Assembly (NCBI GenBank): GCA_005881295.1
Contig: VBHS01000233.1
Coordinates: 1-12,992, forward strand
DNA: 12,992 nucleotides
Direction of reading: 5' to 3'
DNA from: Chloroflexota bacterium
GTDB taxonomy: Bacteria > Chloroflexota > Ktedonobacteria > Ktedonobacterales > Ktedonobacteraceae
In this document: positions 1 through 5,797 of the stretch, in pieces
Layout of the letters: each line of letters opens with the position of its first letter
Numbering within the stretch: the first letter of the stretch is position 1
Made by a program: the position numbers and the translations under genes
The notes under the pieces: model-generated
The model's database searches: none
The model's input: only the letters and a program-made list of their open reading frames with translations
Told to the model about the DNA's origin: nothing

Positions 1-585
1 ATGAGTAAGGAACAGTTGCGCGAAATAACGATACATCTTAACGGCATACAAGACCTTTTTGCGGATCCAGAACCCGGTTCGGACAGGTATGTTTCGGGGA
101 TGGACTATCTATACCGTGAAATCAATACCTATTCACTTCGAGAGAAGTTCCGTGAGAAGCTCAAGGTGAGAATTGAACTCCCACGAGAACAAATCACCGA
201 AGGCCTGCTGGAGAGAACCAGGCAAAAGATGAAGCTGTACTGCCAATTCAAAATTGAGGAGAACCAAAAGGCGCTGGTTGCTCTACGTCACCAAGGGATC
301 GCTTCGCTGTGGGTCGGACTGACTGTTCTGGCGATTTGTTTGGTGCTGGCGGGTATGTTTACCCTGGTAGCTAAGTTGGGAGCGAATAATATACTTCTGG
401 CGTTATTAGCGATTCCAGCGGAAGGCTTTTTGATCGCCGGCTGGGTAGCAATGTGGCAACCGGCCGAACTTTTGCTGTACGATTGGTGGCCTTTCCGGCG
501 GGACATCCGCATTTATCAGCACATCGCGGAGGCCGATATCGCTCTCAGAGCCGTGGGGGCAGAAGGAGAATTCTGGTGCTCCTGA
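1..585 (+). CDS. Hypothetical membrane protein with two C-terminal transmembrane helices
   Basis: Encodes 194 residues that I cannot assign to a named family. The first 95 or so residues are soluble, charged and probably helical. They end in a basic stretch rich in Glu, Arg and Lys. Two hydrophobic helices follow at about residues 102-125 (VGLTVLAICLVLAGMFTLV) and 129-150 (the NILLALLAIPAEGFLIAG stretch). A short tail with an aromatic and basic segment (LLLYDWWPFRRDIRIY) comes next and probably lies on the cytoplasmic face. The ATG is at the very edge of the window, so no ribosome site is visible and the true start could lie upstream. It is on the same strand as the DUF4239 gene at 1159, but a 570-nt gap separates them, so they are probably not one operon. 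Codon use and composition look genuine. Function unknown. Confidence 0.75.
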   Translation: MSKEQLREITIHLNGIQDLFADPEPGSDRYVSGMDYLYREINTYSLREKFREKLKVRIELPREQITEGLLERTRQKMKLYCQFKIEENQKALVALRHQGIASLWVGLTVLAICLVLAGMFTLVAKLGANNILLALLAIPAEGFLIAGWVAMWQPAELLLYDWWPFRRDIRIYQHIAEADIALRAVGAEGEFWCS

Positions 586-1118
586 CGTGCTTATTCGGCT
601 TTCTTCCGGAGGTATTGTCAACCTGCCGAAAAGCGAAATCTCTGGCTTACTGATGGCATGAAAACCACATCACTGCTCCCAATGTCAAAGGCTTTCGCTT
701 CCCGCCTGAAATCATCAGCCACGCTGTTTGGGGAAACGGCAGGGCGAACTTTACAGGGCTACGAGGTGATGAACATGATTGTGCGCCGCGTAGGGGAACA
801 GGTCGTGCTTCCTGGGCGGTCAGCAGAAGACGTGTATGGCGAAGGGGAAAGCCGTACCGCAAGGGACAGATACTCGGGGTGAACAAAGGAGATATCACTG
901 GGCAGGTCACCTTCATCGTCCGCCTCTTTGGAGTGGCAGCCTAAGCCCAACAAGAACGGCGAACCCCCTCCCACGGGTTCCTCTCAGAGTTTTTGCAACA
1001 CAACCAACGCTCTTGTGTCTGATGAATGAGCGTTCCAGCAGGCGCAGGCCGGCGTGCTGCGGTTCTTGGAAGATTTCTCCGTGCCCTTTGACAAAATCCG
1101 GGTGCTATATGATGGATA
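586..1118. other. Long leader or intergenic stretch without an intact gene
   Basis: Apart from the CsrA-like relic at 769-905, I see no convincing gene in this 530-nt stretch. The open frames on both strands here have poor composition (Ser, Pro and Arg rich, few hydrophobic cores) and no good ribosome sites. A perfect TTGACA hexamer occurs at 1088-1093. A TATGAT-like hexamer follows at 1108-1113 with only a 14-nt gap, which is short for a housekeeping promoter, so I do not call it firmly. Confidence 0.4.
769..905 (+). pseudogene. Possible decayed carbon-storage-regulator (CsrA-like) relic
   Basis: Two short reading frames together resemble the start and middle of a CsrA/RsmA RNA-binding regulator. 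The frame starting at ATG 769 reads MNMIVRRVGEQVVLPG, which lines up residue for residue with the usual MLVLTRRVGEQ opening of the family. The next frame, from about 836, reads KGKAVPQGTDTRGEQRRY. This resembles the KGxxVRLGIDAPREVxVxR core at the expected distance, allowing for a small deletion of about two bases. Critical residues are altered: RLGI reads PQGT and the PRE motif is broken. If this is CsrA it is dead. The match is short and made by eye, so a chance resemblance is possible. Confidence 0.3.
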
Positions 1119-1134
1119 CTAATGTTAACATTAG
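1119..1134. promoter_or_regulatory. Perfect 16-bp palindrome upstream of the DUF4239 gene, candidate operator
   Basis: The sequence CTAATGTTAACATTAG equals its own reverse complement over all 16 bases. It lies just after the TTGACA/TATGAT-like hexamers (1088-1113), 9 nt before the AGGAGG ribosome site and 24 nt before the start codon at 1159. An uninterrupted AT-rich palindrome at that place is typical of an operator for a dimeric helix-turn-helix regulator. No regulator gene is adjacent. The symmetry and position are seen directly; operator function is inferred. Confidence 0.45.
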
Positions 1135-1158
1135 GAACAGCTCAGGAGGCACATTATA

Positions 1159-1944
1159 ATGGATGCATTTCTCGACGCCATACCGGCTTGGCTTCTCTTT
1201 ATTCTCATTGTCGGCGGTTCAGTAGGGTTGGCTTGGGCCGGGACAGTGCTGCTGCGTCGCCGAACGACAGCGCCAACGGATGAGAAGCACAATGAGGTAG
1301 CTGGTTTCATTTTCGCTACGGTGGGGGTCATCTACGCAGTGCTGCTCGCGTTTACGGTCATCATCGTCTTGGAACAGCACCTTGCAGCCGAAAGTGCTGT
1401 GTCACAAGAAGCCGCGGCTCTGATTACGGTCGTCCATGATACCTCCTCGTTTCCTGAACCGGCGCGCGGCCAGGTCCACGACCAGCTTCGTGCCTATGCC
1501 CAGTTTGTGATCAATGATGAATGGAGAACAATAGACGAAGGCACGCTGGAGCGCGAGGAGAGTAGGGGCGCCCTAGCCGCGATCAACACCATGTGGAGCA
1601 TCTACCGAAGCCTCCCCCCAGGCCAAGTGGACCCCCATACCACGGACAGTTTGGACAACCTGAGTGCCCAAAGGGCCATACGTCTTCAATCCAATGTGGC
1701 AGCCTTGCCCGAGGTCCTTTGGTTCGGGCTGCTGTTTGGGGGAGTGGTGGCGATCTGCTTCTGCCTGGTCTTACACATGAAGAACGTCCAGCTCCACGCA
1801 GCATTGACGGCCCTGCTGACTGGCCTGATCGCCACGAGCCTCTGGATGATCGTGCTGATCAATCATCCCTTCGCTGGTGATCTGCACGTATCCACCGACG
1901 CCTTTCGGCATGCCATCTACGTGATCGATAGCTTGCCACGGTGA
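1159..1944 (+). CDS. DUF4239 (bestrophin-like) four-helix membrane protein
   Basis: The 261-residue protein has the arrangement of the DUF4239 family (PF14023, often annotated as bestrophin-like domain). Two N-terminal membrane helices lie at about residues 10-31 and 48-71. A soluble middle of about 110 residues follows, and two C-terminal helices lie at about 186-206 and 212-235. The family hallmark HNEVAGFIFATVGVIYAVLL, immediately before and within helix 2, is well preserved. The soluble part carries conserved-looking helical segments (QEAAALITVVHDT, RGQVHDQLRAYAQFVINDEW). Family members are proposed inner-membrane channels or transport-related proteins, but their biochemical role is not established. 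The start is secure: AGGAGG at 1144-1149 lies 9 nt before the ATG. A perfect palindrome precedes the ribosome site and suggests repressor control. The gene is intact and followed by a small inverted repeat. Confidence 0.85.
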   Translation: MDAFLDAIPAWLLFILIVGGSVGLAWAGTVLLRRRTTAPTDEKHNEVAGFIFATVGVIYAVLLAFTVIIVLEQHLAAESAVSQEAAALITVVHDTSSFPEPARGQVHDQLRAYAQFVINDEWRTIDEGTLEREESRGALAAINTMWSIYRSLPPGQVDPHTTDSLDNLSAQRAIRLQSNVAALPEVLWFGLLFGGVVAICFCLVLHMKNVQLHAALTALLTGLIATSLWMIVLINHPFAGDLHVSTDAFRHAIYVIDSLPR

Positions 1945-1956
1945 GGGGTAAAAAAC

Positions 1957-1988
1957 CTCGCATCTCAGACTCTGTTGACGAATGCGAG
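1957..1988. repeat. Small inverted repeat after the DUF4239 gene
   Basis: CTCGCAT at 1957-1963 is matched exactly by ATGCGAG at 1982-1988 across an 18-nt loop, just after the stop codon at 1944. There is no T run, so it is a weak terminator candidate. It also lies next to the outer edge of the IS66 relic and might instead belong to that element's end. Confidence 0.3.
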
Positions 1989-1991
1989 TAA

Positions 1992-2990
1992 CTACTCAGG
2001 TGCCCAAGCGAGTGGTAAAGGTTGACCATGGAAGACAGCCGTCAGAGCAGAGAGCATGGGGTGTCCTTGCTTGTGCATCGTCGAAAGATAACTGCGGATG
2101 CGGCAAAAAGCGGCGACCCCAGTCACACTACGAAAGGTGCCAGAAATCTTTTGCTGCACTTTCGCCCAGCGAAGGTCCCGCTCGGCCTGGTTGTTCGTGA
2201 AAGGAATGCGCAGGTCGTCGAGCAAAGCCAGCACTTGCTCGGCGCGCCCGAGCAGCGTATCCAGCAGATTCTTGGCCTTACTTTGCTTGCGCCTACCCTT
2301 GTGCGATCCTGCGGAAGAGGCGGGTGGCGGCGGTTGAGCCGCATAGCCAGCCGCCACAATCTCGAAGTAGCGCGCGGCCCATTCGTCGCGCTCCATGGCG
2401 GGAACCGAGGGCAGGTGGAGCAGACGCCACTCGTGGCATGCGTCATGCAGATCGAGCAAGAAGTCCTGTATCTCCACGGCCCACTACTGATGCTCCGGCT
2501 CGGCGACTGCCGCACAATCGCGCACCAGGTGGGCTCCACGGATACTGTGAGCACAGTCATAGCCATCATAGCTGGCCAGTCGATCGTGCATGCCTCGCGA
2601 GGCATGCCACGCCAGATGGGTCAGGAAGCGAGTACAGTTCACATGCAACCAATGAAGCATCCCATACACGCGGATGCCAGTCTCATCTCCATGCTGGAGC
2701 CGACTGGCTCCAATCAGCTCGGCAATGCGCTCAACCGTCGGAGCCAGCCGCTCGGCGGCCAGTTTGTTCCACGGAAGCCTGGTCGCTTCCGCGATCTGGC
2801 ACCCACAGATCGCGGTGAGAGCCTCACAGGTGCGAGCCGTGGGAAGCAATTACCCCTGGTGCAGATACACGGCCAACACTTGCATGTTGGGACCATATTG
2901 GACGGAGGCAGTGACCTAAGCGGGGAAACTGCCCAGGCTTCTGGTGTGATGGTGGGACAACAGATGGCTTCGATCTGATGCTCTTGGGCC
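1992..2990 (-). pseudogene. Decayed IS66-family transposase (three in-frame stops, frameshift, internal gap)
   Basis: Reading right to left, the protein has the IS66 layout. A Cys-rich segment EHQIEAICCP is followed, after a frameshift near 2930, by VQYGPNMQVLAVYLHQ and LLPTARTCEAL. The catalytic region comes next (LQHGDETGIRV with the first Asp, then MHDRLASYDGYD with the second). The C-terminal block is FTNNQAERDLR with the catalytic Glu, then QQKISGTFRS and FCRIRSYLSTM. One frame is interrupted by TAG (2916-2918), TAA (2850-2852) and TAG (2484-2486). Each can come from CAG or CAA by a single C-to-T change. Between LTHLAWHASRG and MHDR a block normally present in the family appears to be missing. 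The coiled-coil N-terminus is also absent. All three DDE residues survive, but the gene cannot make a full enzyme. The opposite-strand frames covering this region are shadows. Confidence 0.85.
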
Positions 2991-3024
2991 AGCAGGCTGT
3001 TCTGGCTACTTGGCACATCTGTTA

Positions 3025-3737
3025 TGTACGAATAGAGATCGCATCTTTCTCGTGCTCTTGGCTGGGGCGGTTCGGGTATGGAAGCAAGCTCTATTGCTTG
3101 TCCAGGAAGACGACTCTGCTGCGTTGCCATCGAGAAGCATTTCGTTTATTTTGGAAACACCAGTCAAAGGCCCGTGCTACACAACCGAGGATATCTCCAG
3201 AGACTATTGCCTTGATCAGGGAAATGGCAACGAAGAATCGACTCTGGGGAGCTGAGCGGATTCGCGAGGATTGACTTCAACTTGGTATTCATGTCTGCAA
3301 GCGCACCATTCAGAAATACATGAGACGAGTTCGCGCACCACGACCAAGAGGGCAAAATTGGGCGACGTTCCTGCACAACCATGCCCAAGACGTCTGGGCT
3401 TGTGACTTCTTGCAGATAACCGATCTCTTCTTTCGCCCGCTCTTTGCCTTTTTCATCATCGAGCGGAAGATCCCGACGAGTGATGCATGTTGGCACAACA
3501 CGATCCCCTACCGACGCCTGGGTGGCGCAGCAGCTTCGAGAAGCGACTCCCTATGGGCAAGCACCGAAGTTCCTCATTTGTGATAACGAGAGCAAATTTG
3601 GGCCTTGGTTCGCTCGTGTGGCTACAACCGGTGCCATAGAGATCCTCAAAACACCCTCTCGCGCTCCGCAAGGCAATGCCATCTGTGAGCGCTTCATGAG
3701 GCACATTGGGTTCGACCCCGTTCATGATGATTCGTGA
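3025..3737 (+). pseudogene. Decayed rve-type integrase/transposase (IS3/IS481-like)
   Basis: Pieced together from three frames, the product has an N-terminal segment (RDRIFLVLLAGAVRVWKQAL), then TLLRCHREAFRLFWKHQSKA and a helix-turn-helix-like part (SPETIALIREMATKNRLWGA). An integrase core follows, carrying the DDE residues in WACDFLQITDLFF (Asp), APKFLICDNESKFG (Asp) and GNAICERFM (Glu). The frame changes near 3100 and again near 3465. An in-frame TGA at 3272-3274 follows the segment RIRED and could be a former CGA. The N-terminus is cut off at about 3025, beside the edge of the IS66 relic, and the C-terminus diverges after ICERFM, where the usual extension is missing. It is a non-functional mobile-element relic. 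Family-level placement (IS3 versus IS481 or a related group) is uncertain. Confidence 0.8.
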
Positions 3738-4224
3738 GAGCCAATCACGCCTTTGGCTTCAGCTTGCTCACCACGCAGACTTATGATCAAGATGAACATG
3801 CTGATCACAAACACCCATGCCGGAAAGACCAGGATCAACCAGAGCGTGAGGTTGCTGCTCACCAGCAGCAGCAACGCCAAGGCGTAGGTGAGGAACACAA
3901 ACAAGCGCGGCATCACGCGAGTACGAATCCAAATGGTGCCCAACGATATCATGAACACGCCCGCCATGCGAATGGCATACACGTTGGTGATCGTGTACAT
4001 AATCGCACGCCCAACGATAATGACGCCGCTCTTCGTCAACGTGTCCGCTGCGATGGCGTAGCTGGCAAGGATACCGCCTGCGACCGCAGCGGAGGCAAAT
4101 ATCATCGCCAGAAACAGTAATCCGCTGCCAAAGAACACGGTCGAAAAGAAAAGATGATCCCTGCGACCGCTGCAGCCCGCGGCGTCTTGAGGGCTTGACG
4201 CGTCAAGGCAACTTGTTGTTTCAT
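3722..4224 (-). pseudogene. Multi-pass membrane protein gene with an internal deletion and frameshift
   Basis: The 3' part encodes a hydrophobic protein with about four membrane helices: FFGSGLLFLAMIFASAAVAG, a segment around MYTITNVYAIRMAGVFMISL, FVFLTYALALLLLVSSNLTL and WLILVFPAWVFVISMFILII. It resembles uncharacterised Chloroflexota and actinobacterial membrane proteins. The natural start is ATG 4224, with GGGAG 7 nt upstream, giving MKQQVALTRQALKTPRAAAV and then GIIFS, a typical start of the first helix. That frame runs into the wrong phase at about 4141-4158. There GGGATCATCTTTTC can be read either as the end of helix 1 (GIIFS) or as the later loop (RRDHLFFSTVF). The middle of the usual protein (rest of helix 1, a loop and helix 2) is missing. 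The open frame extending upstream to 4255 is therefore not the real N-terminus. It follows the gene at 4271-4573 by 46 nt. Confidence 0.6.
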
Positions 4225-4270
4225 TCCTTACTCCCATTGGTTGTGCCAGGTCCAAGACCTGACGGGTTTC

Positions 4271-4573
4271 TCACCGTTCGTTTAAGCTAAAAAGTATCAT
4301 GTTGACGGCAGTTTCGCGGGACGTTGGCGACGCGTCCGAAAACCTGTCAGCCTTTTCATGCTCTTCCATTGCCATCGCCACAAGCAGACGTTCTTCACCC
4401 GTGATACTATACTCCTCAACTGTTGCATCTGCGCTGAAAGCGATTTGCACCCAGTTTATCTCGCCCGTGAATTCGTTGCCGCATAAGCCACAGCCTTCAG
4501 AGACAGGCAAACCAGCTTCGCTGTCAATAGCATGCTGGACATTCACAGTGTCACTTTTCCTGACGGAAAGCAC
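4271..4573 (-). CDS. Small acidic hypothetical protein with one CxxC motif
   Basis: Encodes 100 residues from a GTG start at 4573, with AGGAG at 4585-4589 (read on the minus strand) about 11 nt upstream. The composition is believable for a soluble, acidic protein. A CGLCG motif lies near residues 28-32, a beta-like stretch INWVQIAFSADATVEEYSIT follows, and then a helical segment ERLLVAMAMEEHEKADRF. A single CxxC is not enough to call a zinc finger or thioredoxin-like site. It lies upstream of the broken membrane gene (3722-4224) on the same strand, so they may once have been co-transcribed. A TATAAT hexamer occurs at 4591-4596 on the minus strand. If it were the -10 box, the transcript would begin inside the ribosome site, so it is probably not the promoter. 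I do not recognise the family. Confidence 0.5.
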   Translation of the reverse strand: MLSVRKSDTVNVQHAIDSEAGLPVSEGCGLCGNEFTGEINWVQIAFSADATVEEYSITGEERLLVAMAMEEHEKADRFSDASPTSRETAVNMILFSLNER

Positions 4574-4617
4574 GTTAATCTCTGCTCCTAATTATAGCTT
4601 GCAGGAATCAGGAATAT

Positions 4618-4650
4618 ATCTTCAGAATGCGCTATTTTTTGGCACCTGCG
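4618..4650. repeat. Diverged copy of an insertion-sequence-end-like motif
   Basis: The segment ATCTTCAGAATGCGCTA, then a T run, GGCAC and CTGCG, is an imperfect copy of 8746-8777 (ATCCTCAGAACGCACTA ... GGGAC, GCTGCG). Allowing a 2-nt gap, about 21 of 26 bases of the core agree. The other copy lies just outside the IS630 transposase relic, so this may be an orphan terminal repeat of a related element. Identification as a terminus is inferred. Confidence 0.35.
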
Positions 4651-4987
4651 GATAGTGTCAATAGGGCAAAAACACTACTTGGGTGGCACAGTGCGTTTGC
4701 ACTAGTGGTCAGACATTGTAGAAGGCAACGTATATCTGAAAAATAACGTGCATTGACGATGTGCTTTCGCTCCATCGATAGTATACTAGAGGCAGATGTC
4801 TTATGTTTTGCGTTCGTCGCAACGGATGTTTTATCGCATGAATCTACTGAGCTATACTGTTCGCTCAAAGCTGAAGGCGAGTGAGAACTTCATTCCATCC
4901 ACTGATGGAATGGCACGAGCTCGCCAGCTACAACAGGATTGCAGCAAGATGGAGAAAAGCTGACTCAGATTTAGTCTCATCAATGAA
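4651..4987. other. Gene-free stretch with one perfect hairpin
   Basis: No reading frame here has convincing protein character on either strand. CATTCCATC at 4891-4899 and GATGGAATG at 4904-4912 form a perfect 9-bp stem with a 4-nt loop. No T run follows on either strand, so it is not a standard terminator. TTGACG (4753) and TATACT (4782) are present but 23 nt apart, too far for a promoter. The stretch probably contains the decayed left end of the IS1-type element. Confidence 0.4.
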
Positions 4988-5419
4988 CTAGAAGAGGCTC
5001 TTGATGGACAGCGTCCTGGAGGCCTGTGCTGGCGGGAACACATGGTGGGAGACATGCCAACAATCACCGAAGGTGTGGCAGTGTTTGTAGTCATGCGGGA
5101 TGGCTTGCCAGAACCGAATACGGGTCGCGCGGGCTTCGGTCTCCAAGGGCAAAGGCGACGATGTGGCGGGTTCGGCGGCACATTGCTGCCCACATCCACC
5201 GTTTGTGCTCGTTCTTCTGCACACAACTCCAGATGTCATCCAATTCGAGCACGTCGTCTGGTGCTCACTTGCTCAATACACTGGCTTTGGCGTGAGAACG
5301 CGAGAGGTACCACAGTCCTTGCCATGGTCCTCTTCATTCCCACACCGATTGGGTCCGTTTTTGACGATAGGTGTCCTTTCACAGACACGTCAAGCGTGCG
5401 TCCTTGGTTCTTGAATCAT
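4988..5419 (-). pseudogene. Decayed IS1-family transposase
   Basis: Reassembled across frames on the minus strand, starting at ATG 5419, the relic shows the IS1 zinc-ribbon part. It reads RVCERTPIVKNGPNRCGN and HGKDCGTSRVLTPKPVY, where a TGA replaces the first Cys of the first CxxC and the first Cys of the second pair reads Gly. After a deletion comes the catalytic part VLELDDIWSCVQKNEHKRWM then WAAMCRRTRHIVAFALGDRS. A further frameshift near 5130 leads to ATRIRFWQAIPHDYKHCHTF and GDCWHVSHHVFP. The two Asp-containing blocks (ELDDIW, FGDCW) match IS1. The C-terminal block with the catalytic Glu (normally HxERxNNTLRQR) is not found. At least two stops, two frame changes and two deletions make it non-functional. 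Its 5' edge abuts the end of the DUF3846-like gene, which it probably cut. Confidence 0.7.
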
Positions 5420-5437
5420 GACCCCCATGATAGCTCA

Positions 5438-5749
5438 TCACTTCCTATCTAACCACTCCCACAAAAACAACGGTGCCGCCTGGTCGTCGTGGTGATTGCC
5501 CCGGCTAGGTTCATATCGGCTCCCTGGAGCACAAGACGATGTGCTTCGGAGAGCAGACAAGCAGACAGCAATTCCAGCTTCCACATCAGGTCTGCCTTCC
5601 GCAGTCAGTGTCATGATGCGCCCATCAGGCAGAGGGATCATCTCAATCGTTCCCTCGACAATCTCTGTCAATTCTTCATACTCGAAATGATCACCGTTGG
5701 CAGGATGAACTTCCTTGCTTGTCCCATCAGGATAGAGGATCAGTGCCAT
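5438..5749 (-). CDS. DUF3846-like small protein, probably frameshifted and cut at its 3' end
   Basis: The start is ATG 5749, with AAAGGA at 5759-5764 (minus strand) 9 nt upstream. The longer frame from 5767 is rejected because its GTG lies before this ribosome site. The first 48 residues have the DUF3846 (PF12957) pattern: MALILYPDGTSKEVHPANG, then FEYEELTEIVEGTIEMIPLP and DGRIMTLTAEG. After about residue 50 the composition changes to Ser, Cys and Arg rich. The neighbouring frame gives a far more protein-like continuation (LLSEAHRLVLQG, then NLAGAITTTT) ending with TAG at 5449-5451. A one-base frameshift near 5605 is therefore likely. The family is of unknown function and is common on phages, plasmids and accessory DNA. 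The gene begins 48 nt after the phosphodiesterase gene ends, so they may share a transcript. The end abuts the IS1-type relic. Confidence 0.55.
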   Translation of the reverse strand: MALILYPDGTSKEVHPANGDHFEYEELTEIVEGTIEMIPLPDGRIMTLTAEGRPDVEAGIAVCLSALRSTSSCAPGSRYEPSRGNHHDDQAAPLFLWEWLDRK

Positions 5750-5797
5750 ATGTCTACGTCCTTTCACTTATTCAATACCATATAGCGCGGCCAAGCG

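Noticed and set aside
836..1159. 107-residue plus-strand open frame ending at the DUF4239 start
   Set aside because: Rich in Arg, Pro and Ser with no fold-like pattern. Only its first 20 residues are of interest, as part of the possible CsrA relic.
2022..2978. 318-residue plus-strand open frame
   Set aside because: It is the antisense shadow of the IS66 relic. The minus strand carries clear IS66 motifs, and the plus product has no family-like pattern or ribosome site.
4194..4207. Perfect 14-bp palindrome CTTGACGCGTCAAG
   Set aside because: It lies within the coding start of the membrane gene (codons for VALTRQAL) and is explained by that codon sequence. No promoter is adjacent, so an operator is unlikely.
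3722..4255. Full 177-residue frame from ATG 4255 as an intact membrane protein
   Set aside because: Its first 35 residues are not protein-like, and a well-placed start with a ribosome site exists at 4224 in another frame giving the expected helix-1 start. The gene is collapsed, not intact.
4753..4787. TTGACG and TATACT as a promoter
   Set aside because: The gap is 23 nt, well over the normal 16-18, and no gene follows on that strand.
5042..5452. 136-residue plus-strand open frame
   Set aside because: Antisense to the IS1-type relic; composition is shadow-like and no ribosome site precedes it.
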